64,000 nt of DNA from Micavibrio_A sp964539025 (GCA_964539025.1 CAZIFA010000003.1:238560-302559); one strand, 5' to 3'; shown: positions 21,712-32,210, counted from the first letter of the stretch. The notes: generated from the sequence alone by a model not told the origin. Translations and numbers: made by a program.

Positions 21712-24612
21712 ATGAGCAACAACGATAATAATACGGGCGCCGATAAATACCGCGACACCGTTTTCCTTCCCAAGACCGAATTCCCGATGCGCGGCGAATT
21801 GCCCAAGCGCGAACCGGACATGGTCCGCCGCTGGCAGGACATGGATCTCTATTCCAAAATCCGCAAAGTTTCCAAAGGCCGCAAGAAATGGATTCTGCAC
21901 TGGGGTCCCCCCTACGCCAACGGCCACGCGCACATGGGCCACGCTTTCACCAAATCCTTGAAAGACCTCATCAACAAATCATGGCAGATGGCGGGATATG
22001 ACGCGCCGATGGTGCCGGGATGGGATTGTCACGGTCTTCCCATCGAATGGAAGATCGAGGAAAAATACCGCGAAACGGGCAAAGACAAAAACGATGTCGA
22101 GCCGATCAAATTCCGCGCCGAGTGCCGTGAGTTTGCGCAAAAATGGGTGAACGTACAAAGCGATGATTTCCAGCGTCTTGGCGTCATCGGCGATTTCAAA
22201 AATCCCTACCTCACCATGACCAACCACGCCGAAGCGCGCATCGCAGGTGAAATTCACAAATTCCTTTTGAACGGTTCACTCTATCGCGGCGTAAAACCCG
22301 TCATGTGGTCCGTCGTCGAACAAACCGCGCTGGCCGAAGCCGAAGTCGAATACAAGGAACTTAAATCCATCACCTGCTGGATCAAATTCCCGGTGATCAA
22401 AACCAATCATGCACCGCTTGAGGGCGCGAACATCGTCATCTGGACAACGACGCCATGGACGCTGCCATCCAACCGTGCCTTTGCGTACGGCGAAAACATG
22501 GAATATGCGGTTTACACGGTGGAATCGGTTATGGCCGATTCCAAAGCGAAGGTCGGCGATCGTTTGATCTTGTCCAAAGCGCTCTCCGCCGATGTAAAAG
22601 AAAAAGCCAAGATCGAAAACTGGGCGCAAGGAGAAACATTCAAAGGCACAGCGCTTGAAGGTACGGTCTGCGCGCATCCTCTGCGTGGCAAGGGCTATGA
22701 TTTCGATGTTCCGGCTCTAGCCGGCGATTTCGTCACCGAAGAATCCGGAACGGGTCTTGTGCATATCGCCCCCAGCCATGGTCAGGACGACTACTTCGTT
22801 TACATGAAAAACTTTGGTGCAAGAGATATTCCAGATAACGTCACAGACGATGGAAAATTCCGTGAGCATGTGCCGATGTTCGCTGGTCTTGAAATTCTCA
22901 CCCAAAAAGGTGAAACGGGCGAAGGCAATTTCGCCGTGCTCAAAGCCATGGATGAAGCAGGCGCGCTGCTGGCCAAAGGTTCGCTGCGCCACGAATACCC
23001 GCATAGCTGGCGTTCCAAAGCTCCGTTGATCTTCCGCACGACACCGCAATGGTTTATCGCGCTGGATGACGACAACAACCTGCGCGAGGTCGCGCTCAAA
23101 GCCATCCGCGAAACACGCTGGGTGCCCCCGCAGGGCGAAAACCGCATCACCGCGATGATCGAACAACGCCCCGATTGGTGCATTTCACGCCAGCGCGCCT
23201 GGGGCGTTCCCATCGCGCTCTTCGTCAACAAAAAAACCAATGAACCGCTGGAAGACGAAGCCGTTCTTAAACGCATCGTCGATACGTTTGAAGAAGAAGG
23301 ATCGGATTCGTGGTGGTCGAAAAACCCGCGCGTGTTTTTGGGCGATAATTACAGCGTTGCCGATTACGAACAGATTTTTGACATTGTCGATGTCTGGTTT
23401 GAATCCGGCTCAACGCACACTTTCGTCATGGAAGACCGAGAAGAATTGAACGTGTCCAAAGCGGATTTATATCTTGAAGGATCGGACCAGCATCGCGGTT
23501 GGTTCCATTCGTCCTTGCTTGAATCCTGCGGGACCAAAGGCTACGCGCCTTATAAAAACGTGCTCACCCACGGTTTCGTGCTCGATGATAAAGGCTATAA
23601 AATGTCGAAATCATTGGGCAATGTCGTCGATCCGCAGGATCTTTTGAAAGAACACGGCGCGGATATCATTCGTCTGTGGACCGTCACATCCAATTTTTCC
23701 GATGATATGCGCATCGGCAAGGATACACTGAAAAACACAGGCGATCTGTATCGCCGCATCCGCAACACGCTGAGATTTTTACTCGGCGCGATTGACGGAT
23801 TCACAGGAAATGAGCGCATCCCCGCTGCCGAATTTAAGAACATGCCTGAGCTCGAGCAATATATGCTTTCACGCATGGCGGATATCAGCACGGCGATCAA
23901 AAAGAAAATCGAAGATTACGATTATAACGGCATCATCCAGACATTGTATAATTTTTGCAATTCCGATCTGTCGTCTTTCTATTTCGATATCAGGAAAGAT
24001 CGCCTCTATTGCGATACGCCGGATTCATTTGAACGCCGTGCCTGCCGCACGGTTATGGCGGAACTGTATGACTTCCTTGTTACACGCCTCGCCCCGTTCC
24101 TGTCTTTCACGGCGGAAGAAGCTTGGGATTTCCGTCCCAAAGGCGTGTTCGAAGAAGCCGACAGCATCCATCTACGCACCTATTCCACCGCCCCGGCAGA
24201 ATGGCGCAACGAAAAACTAGAAGACAAATGGGCAAAGATTTTAAAAGTCCGCAACGTCGTGCTCGGCGCACTGGAACCGCAACGCGCACAAAAGGTGATT
24301 GGTGCCTCGCTGGAAGCCGCGCCCACGATCTACGTCAATGATGAGTATGCGACGGCGTTGAACGGCGCGGACATGGCGGAAATCTGTATCACCTCGCAAG
24401 CCAACGTCAAAAAAGGCGAAGCTCCGACGGATGCGTTTAAGGATGGTAAAACCGAAGGCGTCGGTGTTGTCTTCGCCAAGGCCGAAGGCAATAAGTGCAC
24501 GCGCAGCTGGAAGATACTTCCCGAAGTCGGAACAGATAAAGAATATCCGGACCTGACCTTGCGTGACGCGAGTGCCGTGCGCTGGTATGCCAAACAAAAA
24601 CAGGCGGCGTAA
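21712..24612 (+). CDS. ileS: Isoleucyl-tRNA synthetase
   Basis: A 966-residue class I synthetase that charges tRNA-Ile. The 'HIGH' motif reads 'PPYANGHAHMGHAFTKSLKD' and the second signature 'KMSKSLGNVV' is intact. The editing domain includes 'WTTTPWTLPSNRA' and 'GTGLVHIAPSHGQDDY'. AAGGTGAT precedes the ATG. The stop overlaps lspA (TAATG). The leader-peptide and terminator upstream suggest control by Ile supply. Confidence 0.97.
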   Translation: MSNNDNNTGADKYRDTVFLPKTEFPMRGELPKREPDMVRRWQDMDLYSKIRKVSKGRKKWILHWGPPYANGHAHMGHAFTKSLKDLINKSWQMAGYDAPMVPGWDCHGLPIEWKIEEKYRETGKDKNDVEPIKFRAECREFAQKWVNVQSDDFQRLGVIGDFKNPYLTMTNHAEARIAGEIHKFLLNGSLYRGVKPVMWSVVEQTALAEAEVEYKELKSITCWIKFPVIKTNHAPLEGANIVIWTTTPWTLPSNRAFAYGENMEYAVYTVESVMADSKAKVGDRLILSKALSADVKEKAKIENWAQGETFKGTALEGTVCAHPLRGKGYDFDVPALAGDFVTEESGTGLVHIAPSHGQDDYFVYMKNFGARDIPDNVTDDGKFREHVPMFAGLEILTQKGETGEGNFAVLKAMDEAGALLAKGSLRHEYPHSWRSKAPLIFRTTPQWFIALDDDNNLREVALKAIRETRWVPPQGENRITAMIEQRPDWCISRQRAWGVPIALFVNKKTNEPLEDEAVLKRIVDTFEEEGSDSWWSKNPRVFLGDNYSVADYEQIFDIVDVWFESGSTHTFVMEDREELNVSKADLYLEGSDQHRGWFHSSLLESCGTKGYAPYKNVLTHGFVLDDKGYKMSKSLGNVVDPQDLLKEHGADIIRLWTVTSNFSDDMRIGKDTLKNTGDLYRRIRNTLRFLLGAIDGFTGNERIPAAEFKNMPELEQYMLSRMADISTAIKKKIEDYDYNGIIQTLYNFCNSDLSSFYFDIRKDRLYCDTPDSFERRACRTVMAELYDFLVTRLAPFLSFTAEEAWDFRPKGVFEEADSIHLRTYSTAPAEWRNEKLEDKWAKILKVRNVVLGALEPQRAQKVIGASLEAAPTIYVNDEYATALNGADMAEICITSQANVKKGEAPTDAFKDGKTEGVGVVFAKAEGNKCTRSWKILPEVGTDKEYPDLTLRDASAVRWYAKQKQAA

Positions 24613-25187
24613 TGTCCTACTGGAAACTGAGCAGTTCCAAACCTACAGTGGGTTTCGCGCTTGCGCTCGACATCATCATTCTTGATCAGCTTTCCAAATG
24701 GCTGATCCTTGAATACGTGCTGCGCCCAGAGGTGCAACCGCACGGCATTCAGCACAATCTTTGGGAATGGCTGAAAGACGCGCCTGCGCGCTTGCCCTTT
24801 ACGTCGGTTGAAATCCTGCCTTTCTTTAATCTTACGATGGTCTGGAACGAGGGGATCAGTTTCGGCCTTTTCCAGGGCAGCGGTGCATGGGTTCTTACCG
24901 GCATCGCGCTCATTATCACGGTGGTATTTTCCATCTGGCTGACCCGCGCCACGGGCTGGCTGCAGGTGGTATCTATCGCCATGGTGATCGGAGGCGCCAT
25001 CGGCAATGTCATCGACCGCTTAAGATTCGGCGCGGTCGCGGATTTCTTTGATTTCTATATCGGTAAATGGCATTACCCCGCCTTTAACATCGCAGATTGC
25101 GCCATTGTCGTCGGCATTGCGCTTCTGGTCATCGATGGGGTATTCTTTGAACCTAAGCGTAATAAAGGCCAAGGCGGCACAGTATGA
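24612..25187 (+). CDS. lspA: Lipoprotein signal peptidase II
   Basis: A 191-residue inner-membrane aspartyl peptidase that removes prolipoprotein signal peptides. The catalytic aspartates are in 'GNVIDRLRFGAVADFF' and 'AFNIADCAIV', with four membrane segments and 'WNEGISFGLF'. It is slightly longer than usual owing to an inserted stretch around residues 40-65. It overlaps ileS by 1 nt and a lipoprotein gene by 4 nt. Confidence 0.96.
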   Translation: MSYWKLSSSKPTVGFALALDIIILDQLSKWLILEYVLRPEVQPHGIQHNLWEWLKDAPARLPFTSVEILPFFNLTMVWNEGISFGLFQGSGAWVLTGIALIITVVFSIWLTRATGWLQVVSIAMVIGGAIGNVIDRLRFGAVADFFDFYIGKWHYPAFNIADCAIVVGIALLVIDGVFFEPKRNKGQGGTV

Positions 25188-25720
25188 TGAAACAATTTCT
25201 ACTTTTGACATTTATGGCAGGCGCAGCAATTTCGATGTCCGCCTGCGAAAGCACGAAAAAGCAATTCGATTTTTCGAAAAAGGCGCCCGATGAATTCGCA
25301 GTTGTTAAGCGTGCGCCGCTGGAAATGCCGCCAGACTTTGCAATACAGGCACCGAAGCCCGGCGCACCGCGTCCGCAGGAATTATCTGCAACCGACATGG
25401 CACGCGAAGCCGTGCTTGGCGAAGAAGCCATTAAGAAGGCCGCCAAGGACAATAATGTCAGTGAGGGCGAAGCCGTCCTGCTGCAAAAAACCGGCGGCGC
25501 GAACGCCAGCCCTGCCATCCGCGAAGAAGTGGACAAGGAAACCGCTGAAATCGCCGATGAGGAAATGCCCGGTATCGATCAGTTGAAGAAAATGGTCGGC
25601 AAGAAAGTGGAACCGCCCTCAAAAGTTGTCGACCCTGTCGGCGAGGTCAACCGCATCAAGCAAAACCGTGCGCAAGGCAAGCCCATCACCGAAGGCGAAA
25701 CGCCGATCAAAGATGATTGA
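25184..25720 (+). CDS. DUF3035 lipoprotein
   Basis: A 178-residue predicted lipoprotein. The signal ends in the lipobox S-M-S-A-C (Cys20), followed by 'KKAPDEFAVVKRAPLEMPPDFAI', the diagnostic DUF3035 block found downstream of lspA in alphaproteobacteria. The rest is charged and probably disordered. It is itself a substrate of the LspA encoded just upstream. Function unknown. Confidence 0.88.
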   Translation: MMKQFLLLTFMAGAAISMSACESTKKQFDFSKKAPDEFAVVKRAPLEMPPDFAIQAPKPGAPRPQELSATDMAREAVLGEEAIKKAAKDNNVSEGEAVLLQKTGGANASPAIREEVDKETAEIADEEMPGIDQLKKMVGKKVEPPSKVVDPVGEVNRIKQNRAQGKPITEGETPIKDD

Positions 25721-26395
25721 TCAGGCAGGCGGCGGTAATTCCAGTTTCGTTAGAAACATCGGTATAAAGTCGATTTCCTGTTCCAGAAATTTTTTGTACC
25801 TGGCAATCATGTCGCGTGATTCCTCTATTGCTTCCGTCGTCGCGCCATGAATGCCGGGGGCAATCACCTCCCACAGGCTGGAGAGTTTGGACGCGGCGTC
25901 CATTCTTAGGGGCAGCGCCACCGACACCTTTGCGAAAATATCCTTCAGGGCTGCCGTGTTTTTCGCCATCGCTTCTGCCGGATCGGGCGCGGTTTCCCTC
26001 TCCATAAAAAATCCGGAGATTTTCCCGCTTTGCATAGTCTGAATGGCTGCCTGATTGCAATCACTTAAAAACTGTCCCACCTTGTATGCGGCGGCAGTTA
26101 CGGCGTCTCCTTTCCGGTTTTTTTCCTCTTGCGCGGAATGGTCGAAAAAATTGGCGGCCAAAATCAGTTCCAGCACGCTATTGTGGATTTTTGCGGCATC
26201 CTGCATGAGCGGTGCAACATAATTGAAGATAGCGTCAAAATCGTTTCTGAAAACGGCATCGGCATGCCGGACGCCAAGGGCCACGTTACCAGCGCACAAT
26301 GTCACGGCCAGCATCCTCTGGGGAATCTCATTGTAGATTTCACCGGATAAGGCGTTGGCGGTGACCACATATAATCTGGCGGCGGACATGGACAT
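25721..26395 (-). CDS. Hypothetical helical protein
   Basis: About 224 residues, predicted mostly helical, with no signal peptide and no motif I recognise. The start is uncertain: the frame opens with TTG at 26434, and in-frame ATGs at 26395 and 26389 lack a clear ribosome site. It converges with the DUF3035 gene with no gap. Confidence 0.6.
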   Translation of the reverse strand: MSMSAARLYVVTANALSGEIYNEIPQRMLAVTLCAGNVALGVRHADAVFRNDFDAIFNYVAPLMQDAAKIHNSVLELILAANFFDHSAQEEKNRKGDAVTAAAYKVGQFLSDCNQAAIQTMQSGKISGFFMERETAPDPAEAMAKNTAALKDIFAKVSVALPLRMDAASKLSSLWEVIAPGIHGATTEAIEESRDMIARYKKFLEQEIDFIPMFLTKLELPPPA

Positions 26396-26486
26396 AGCTT
26401 TGGTGACATCGCTTTTTATGATTATGGATATCAAATTCTTTTAAACGATGCATCGACGCCGTCAAGCTATTTCGTTAATGTAACGT

Positions 26487-27857
26487 ATGGTCAAGTGTGC
26501 ATTTTTTATATTTTTGTTAGCAATAACAATTTCTTACCCTTCGTTCGCCAGCACGTTCGGGGCACAGGAATTTACCCTTTCCAACGGGTTGCAGGTCGTC
26601 GTCATTCCCAACCACCGCGCACCCGTGGTGACAAGCATGCTTTGGATGAAGGTCGGCGCAGCGGACGAATTGCCGGGATCGTCAGGCATGGCGCATTATT
26701 TCGAGCACCTGATGTTCAAGGGCACGCCCAAACTCGCCGCCGGAGAATTTTCAAAAACGGTGAAAAAACTCGGCGGCAACGACAATGCCTTCACGGGACA
26801 AGATTACACCGCTTATTTTCAATCCATCGCGGTAGATAATTTGTCCAAGATGATGGAGATGGAAGCAGACCGTCTCGTCAACCTCAACCCGCCCGCGGAC
26901 CATTATGCTTCCGAAAAACAGGTTGTGATTGAAGAACGACGCCAGCGCACGGACAACGATCCGCGCGCGATTTTCGGCGAGCAGATGAACAGCACCTTGT
27001 TCGTCAACCATCCTTACGGCAAGCCTGTGATCGGCTGGATGTCGGAAATAGAAAAATACGAATGGAAGGACGTAAAATCTTTCTATGACCGCTGGTACGC
27101 GCCCAACAACGCGATCCTTGTGGTAAGTGGGGATATAACGGCGGAAAAACTTAAACCACTCGCCGAAAAATATTATGGCGGCATTGCGCGCAAAGACATT
27201 CCGGCCCGCAAGCGCCCGGAAGTGCCGCCGACGATTGGCACGGCTGCACTGGAACTGCACGATCCTGGCATTCACCAGAGCATATATCAGAAAATCTATA
27301 TTGCGCCCGCCGAGGCGAAGAACCGCAGCGATTCCCTAGCGCTGCAGGTGCTCGCGGAAATTCTGGGCGGCGGCCCTACGACGCGCCTGTATAAAAACAT
27401 CGTTGTCGATCAGAAAAAAGCGACGGGCGTTGATTTTGATTATAATTCCAACGCGCTTGATTACGGCACAATTTCCATCGGCGGCACACCTGCAAACGGT
27501 GTAACGCCTAAGGAACTCGGCAATGCGCTCGATACCGAACTGCAAAAAATCATCGAGGACGGCGTGACCGACGTGGAAGTAAATGACGCCATCCAGCGGT
27601 TGCGCGACGAAGCCGTTTTCGCGCGCGACAGCGTTGCAGGCCCCGCCATGATTTTCGGTGTAGCACTAACTACGGGCAGCAAAGTCGCCGATATCGAAAA
27701 CTGGCCCGACGACATCGCCAAAGTTACGCCTGCACAGGTAAAAACGGCGGCGCAGAAATATCTTGATGAATCCAAACCATGGATACGTCCACCCGTGACG
27801 GGCTACCTGATGCCACAGGAACCACCGGCAAAGGAAGGCGCAAATGTTCAAAGATAA
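26487..27857 (+). CDS. M16 zinc peptidase, active subunit
   Basis: A 456-residue exported protease of the pitrilysin/processing-peptidase family. A signal peptide (MVKCAFFIFLLAITISYPSFA) precedes the inverted zinc motif H-Y-F-E-H (in 'MAHYFEHLMFKGTP') with the downstream Glu in 'VVIEERRQR'. It overlaps the second M16 gene by 14 nt; the pair probably forms a heterodimer like mitochondrial MPP, with this subunit catalytic. Confidence 0.93.
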   Translation: MVKCAFFIFLLAITISYPSFASTFGAQEFTLSNGLQVVVIPNHRAPVVTSMLWMKVGAADELPGSSGMAHYFEHLMFKGTPKLAAGEFSKTVKKLGGNDNAFTGQDYTAYFQSIAVDNLSKMMEMEADRLVNLNPPADHYASEKQVVIEERRQRTDNDPRAIFGEQMNSTLFVNHPYGKPVIGWMSEIEKYEWKDVKSFYDRWYAPNNAILVVSGDITAEKLKPLAEKYYGGIARKDIPARKRPEVPPTIGTAALELHDPGIHQSIYQKIYIAPAEAKNRSDSLALQVLAEILGGGPTTRLYKNIVVDQKKATGVDFDYNSNALDYGTISIGGTPANGVTPKELGNALDTELQKIIEDGVTDVEVNDAIQRLRDEAVFARDSVAGPAMIFGVALTTGSKVADIENWPDDIAKVTPAQVKTAAQKYLDESKPWIRPPVTGYLMPQEPPAKEGANVQR

Positions 27858-29241
27858 AAAACCCGGCAAATGGATTCTGCTCGGATCGCTGCTGCTTATA
27901 ATCGTCATAGCACTGCTTGTTTTCTTCGGGATGCAGGCACAGGCCGCCGATAAATTCCTGCCCATACGCGAAATAAAAACACCGGGTAGAATCACCATCT
28001 GGGCAGTCGAAGACCACACCCTGCCCATTCTTGCCTTACAGTTTTACTTTCGTGATTCTGGATCGGCCAATGATCCTGAAAACCTGCAAGGGCTTGCCCG
28101 CATGCTTTCCAACACGATGGATGAAGGCGCAGGCGAACTGGATTCGCAAGCCTTCCAAAAAGCCTTAAGTGATCACTCCATCACGCTCACCTTTAATGCG
28201 GGTCGCGACGGGTTCGGTGGCCAAGTCAAAACCCTCACCCGTAATCAGGACAAGGCGTTCGAGCTTTTATCGCTTGCAATCAACTCACCGCGTTTCGATG
28301 AAGAGCCCGTGGCGCGTATGCGCGATTCCAATCTCAGCCGTATAAAATCGGCCTTGTCAGAACCCGACTGGATGGCGGCGCGGCTGGCCAACGACAAAGC
28401 GTTCGATAAGCACCCTTACGGCAAGAACAGTGGCGGAACATTGTCTTCTCTCGCCCGCATAACGCCGGATGATCTGCGCAGTTTTAAAAATAAACACCTG
28501 ACCAAAGACCGCCTCCTGATCGCTGTCGCGGGCGATATCGATTCCAACACGATAGGCCCCACCATTGATAAAATTTTCGGCAAGCTGCCTGAAACGGCGG
28601 ACGCCGCGACCATAAAGAACACAGGCGTCACCAACCCCGATAAAATATATCTTTTCGAACAGCCAATTCCACAAACCTTTATTAACATCATGCTGCCTTC
28701 GTTCGATAAAACAGATAAAGACTACCACGCATTGCAGGTTATGAATTATATCTATGGCGGCGCGGGGTTTGGATCGCGCCTGATGGAAAACGCACGCGAA
28801 AGGAACGGCCTGACCTATGGCATTTATTCCGGTCTAGAAGATTACCGCCATGCAGATACGATCAGCATTGCCACTTCGACCAAAACCGAAAGCACGACGC
28901 AGATGCTTTCCATCATCAAGGATGAAATGACCAAAATGCAGGCGCAAAAAGTGAGCGCGAGTGAACTTGCCGACGCAAAATCCTATATTACAGGGTCAAT
29001 GCCCCTTGCTTTGACATCGACAGACGCCATTGCGGGCATGGTGCTGCAACTGCGTATAAGCGATCTTCCCATCGATTATCTCGATCATTTCGCAGAATAC
29101 ATCAACGCCGTAACAGCAGATGATATCCAACGCGTTTCCAAACGTGTTTTAAAACCGGAAACCATGGTCACCGTGATGGTAGGCCAGCCCAAGAATATTC
29201 CAAATGTAAACGTCGTAAAGGAACTGCCCAATGTCCAATAA
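27844..29241 (+). CDS. M16-family non-catalytic partner subunit
   Basis: A 465-residue protein with an N-terminal membrane anchor (about residues 11-35) and two M16 domains. Where the active enzyme has HxxEH this one reads 'GLARMLSNTMDEGAGELD', so zinc ligands are absent. The C-terminal domain keeps 'YGGAGFGSRLMENARERNGLTYGIYSG', the substrate-binding R/Y motif. This is the usual inactive partner of the tandem pair. Confidence 0.92.
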   Translation: MFKDKKPGKWILLGSLLLIIVIALLVFFGMQAQAADKFLPIREIKTPGRITIWAVEDHTLPILALQFYFRDSGSANDPENLQGLARMLSNTMDEGAGELDSQAFQKALSDHSITLTFNAGRDGFGGQVKTLTRNQDKAFELLSLAINSPRFDEEPVARMRDSNLSRIKSALSEPDWMAARLANDKAFDKHPYGKNSGGTLSSLARITPDDLRSFKNKHLTKDRLLIAVAGDIDSNTIGPTIDKIFGKLPETADAATIKNTGVTNPDKIYLFEQPIPQTFINIMLPSFDKTDKDYHALQVMNYIYGGAGFGSRLMENARERNGLTYGIYSGLEDYRHADTISIATSTKTESTTQMLSIIKDEMTKMQAQKVSASELADAKSYITGSMPLALTSTDAIAGMVLQLRISDLPIDYLDHFAEYINAVTADDIQRVSKRVLKPETMVTVMVGQPKNIPNVNVVKELPNVQ

Positions 29242-30808
29242 TCCTGCTCTCAAGCCAGAATGGTACGCCCTCGCCGAGCACTGCAAGGCCATGCAGGGTG
29301 TGCATATGCGCGATATGTTTGCAAAAGATGATAATCGCTTTGATAAATTCAGCGTAAAAATTCCCGGCCTTCTGTTCGATTATTCGAAAAACCGTATCAC
29401 GCAAGAAACGCTGCAAAAACTCTTCGCCCTTGCCGCCGCGTGCGATCTGGTGGGCTGGCGCGAGAAAATGTTTACAGGCGCGAAGATCAACAACACCGAA
29501 AAACGTGCCGTTCTGCACACGGCATTACGCGCGCCCAAAGACACGCCCATCATGATGGATGGCGAAGACGTATCGCCGGAAATTCATGACGTTCTGGCCC
29601 GTATGAAAAAATTCTCCAACGATGTCCGTTCCGGCCAATGGAAAGGCCACACGGGAAAATCCTTAACACATATCGTCAATATCGGTATCGGCGGCTCGGA
29701 CCTTGGTCCTTATATGGTGTGCGAGGCCTTGAAACCTTATACCGCGCCACAAATCCATATGCATTTCGTTTCCAATGTCGACCCTACCCATTTGGCAGAA
29801 ACTTTAAAACAGATTGATCCGGAACGGACATTGTTCATCGTAGCGTCTAAAACATTCACGACACAAGAAACTATGGCGAACGCTACTGCCGCCAAAGACT
29901 GGCTGGTGAAAAAACTTGGAGATGCAAGTGCAGTTGAAAAACATTTCTGTGCTTTATCGACCAACGGAGAGGCAGTCAAAAAATTCGGCATCTCCGGGTC
30001 CAACATGTTTCCTTTCAAGGACTGGGTCGGCGGGCGTTATTCGCTATGGTCAGCCATTGGCCTTTCGATTTGCATGGCTGTCGGATACGACAATTTCGAA
30101 AAACTTCTGGCGGGCGGCCATGCCGCCGATACGCATTTCCGTGAAGCACCGATGGAGCAGAATATTCCCGTCCTGATGGCCATGCTCGGCATCTGGAACC
30201 GAAATTTTCAGGACATGGAAACGTATGCCATACTGCCTTACGATCAATATCTGCACCGCTTTCCGGCCTTCATGCAGCAGATGGACATGGAATCCAACGG
30301 TAAGGACGTCGACCGCGATGGCAAACAAATCACCGACTACAAAACCGGCCCCATCGTGTTCGGTGAACCCGGCACGAACGGCCAACACGCCTTCTATCAA
30401 TTGATCCATCAGGGTACATCTATTGTCCCCTGCGATTTTATCGCCTCAAAGCAAACGCACAATCCCATGGACGATCAGCACACACTGCTGCTCAACAACA
30501 TGCTCGCGCAATCACAGGCGTTAATGCAGGGCCGCACACTGGACGAAGCGGGCGGCAATGAAGCCCGCGTGTTCGAAGGCAACCGTCCGAGCAACACGTT
30601 GCTGTTCGACAAAATGGATCCCTATTCTCTTGGCATGTTGATCGCGTTCTACGAGCACAAAGTGTTCACGCAGGGCATCATATGGAATATAAATTCTTTC
30701 GATCAGTACGGCGTCGAACTCGGCAAGGAGTTGGCAAACAATATTGCGGCCGGTAAGGGTGCGCTGGACGCATCCACGCGAGGCCTCCTTAACTATATGA
30801 AATCGTAA
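29231..30808 (+). CDS. pgi: Glucose-6-phosphate isomerase
   Basis: A 525-residue enzyme interconverting glucose-6-phosphate and fructose-6-phosphate. Signature motifs are 'NIGIGGSDLGP', 'SKTFTTQETM', 'GGRYSLWSAIGL' and the C-terminal 'NSFDQYGVELGKELA' with the catalytic Lys. It overlaps the M16 gene by 11 nt and so closes that three-gene operon. Confidence 0.97.
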   Translation: MSNNPALKPEWYALAEHCKAMQGVHMRDMFAKDDNRFDKFSVKIPGLLFDYSKNRITQETLQKLFALAAACDLVGWREKMFTGAKINNTEKRAVLHTALRAPKDTPIMMDGEDVSPEIHDVLARMKKFSNDVRSGQWKGHTGKSLTHIVNIGIGGSDLGPYMVCEALKPYTAPQIHMHFVSNVDPTHLAETLKQIDPERTLFIVASKTFTTQETMANATAAKDWLVKKLGDASAVEKHFCALSTNGEAVKKFGISGSNMFPFKDWVGGRYSLWSAIGLSICMAVGYDNFEKLLAGGHAADTHFREAPMEQNIPVLMAMLGIWNRNFQDMETYAILPYDQYLHRFPAFMQQMDMESNGKDVDRDGKQITDYKTGPIVFGEPGTNGQHAFYQLIHQGTSIVPCDFIASKQTHNPMDDQHTLLLNNMLAQSQALMQGRTLDEAGGNEARVFEGNRPSNTLLFDKMDPYSLGMLIAFYEHKVFTQGIIWNINSFDQYGVELGKELANNIAAGKGALDASTRGLLNYMKS

Positions 30809-30831
30809 GAGATTCATGTATCCTTTGCGCC

Positions 30832-32127
30832 ATGAATGCGCCGACCAGCGAAGAATTCCGCCGTTACACGCAATATGACCTCGATGAGATCATCGAAAAG
30901 CATGACGCCTATCTAAAAGGCCGGCGTGGCGGGGCGCGCGCCTCAATTAAATTTGGCGATTTGTCCGGTCTTTCCCTAGTCGGAAAAGATATGAGCCAAG
31001 CCGATTTCACGGGATCGAATTTTTCCAAATGTAACTTTTCGGGCGGCACGTTCGTCGGCACAACCTTCTTTTCCTGCGATCTTCGCGGCGCGGATCTAAC
31101 CAACGCAGTCCTGAGCCGCGCTGATTTTCGCGGCGCGCATCTGGCAGGGGCAAACCTCTCAGGTGCCAATCTCGACGCTGCGGACCTTCGCGAAGGCCGC
31201 ATCATGGAACGCGGTGAATCCGGTACGCTGGTCAATAAACCGCTGCCTGCCTTCCCTAAAGGCAAATCGCCGACAACGAATTTGACAGGCGCCAAACTGA
31301 CCGACACCAGCATGGAAAAGGTCAAAGCCATGGCCGCCGATTTTTCCGATGCTGATTTATCGGGCGTCATGCTCAATCAGGCGAATCTATCCGGCGCGAA
31401 TTTCGATGGTGCGAATTTAACACGTGTGGACTTTACAGGGTCTGACCTCACCCGCGCCAATCTTTCCAACGCCGTTATGGCGGGTGCGATCCTTCGCAAC
31501 GCCGAATTGCAGGATTCCATTCTCGATAACGTCGTAAAAGACGAAGCGATGGGCAAGCGTTTGAGCGATGGGCCTAAAACACTTTCCGAACTTCTGGAGG
31601 TTCATAAAAAATGGATTGCCACCGCAGGCAAGAACGGCCACCAGATGGATTTGAGCGGCTTTGACCTGCGCGATATCACCGACCTTTCCGACTACCCGAT
31701 GACGGCGATGCGCGCGGTGAAGGCAACATTCCTCGGCCTCAATCTGGAACACGCAAAAATCCAGAGCGCGACACTCGATTACAGCGATTTTCGCGATTGC
31801 AACCTGACCAGAACGGATTTCCGCGGCTCCTCACTCAAGGGCGTTCACCTTGCCCGCGCCGATCTTACGGCTGCCAATTTCGGCCCGTTGAAATTCGATA
31901 CGCCCGAAGGACATGGCGTGCGTCTACAACGCGCAAATCTATCGGGATCTTCCTTAAAATTCTGCGTTTTAAAAAATTGCGATTTACGCGATTCCATCCT
32001 GATGGGTGTCGATCTATCCAACACGGATTTGACGGGATGCGACTTTCGCCGCGCCGATCTCACAGGGGCCAATCTAACGGGCTCCAATCTTGAAGATGCC
32101 CTGACCGAAGGCGCGATAATCCGCTGA
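30832..32127 (+). CDS. Pentapeptide-repeat protein
   Basis: A 431-residue protein with two long runs of A-(D/N)-L-x-x pentapeptides, about residues 50-125 and 155-235, and a third in the C-terminal 150 residues. These fold as right-handed quadrilateral beta-helices. A non-repeat segment of about 60 residues lies between the second and third runs. No signal peptide. Roles of such proteins range from gyrase protection to scaffolding; nothing here selects one. Confidence 0.92.
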   Translation: MNAPTSEEFRRYTQYDLDEIIEKHDAYLKGRRGGARASIKFGDLSGLSLVGKDMSQADFTGSNFSKCNFSGGTFVGTTFFSCDLRGADLTNAVLSRADFRGAHLAGANLSGANLDAADLREGRIMERGESGTLVNKPLPAFPKGKSPTTNLTGAKLTDTSMEKVKAMAADFSDADLSGVMLNQANLSGANFDGANLTRVDFTGSDLTRANLSNAVMAGAILRNAELQDSILDNVVKDEAMGKRLSDGPKTLSELLEVHKKWIATAGKNGHQMDLSGFDLRDITDLSDYPMTAMRAVKATFLGLNLEHAKIQSATLDYSDFRDCNLTRTDFRGSSLKGVHLARADLTAANFGPLKFDTPEGHGVRLQRANLSGSSLKFCVLKNCDLRDSILMGVDLSNTDLTGCDFRRADLTGANLTGSNLEDALTEGAIIR

Positions 32128-32210
32128 TTTTACCCTAAAATTATGCAAATAAACGGGGATTATGGAGGTGATTTCCTTCCCCGGCACGGCCCTATTCGCT
32201 ATGGTATGGC

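Noticed and set aside
27844..29241. Second M16 gene as a broken pseudogene because HxxEH is missing
   Set aside because: An inactive partner subunit is the normal state in tandem M16 pairs and the frame and C-terminal motif are intact.
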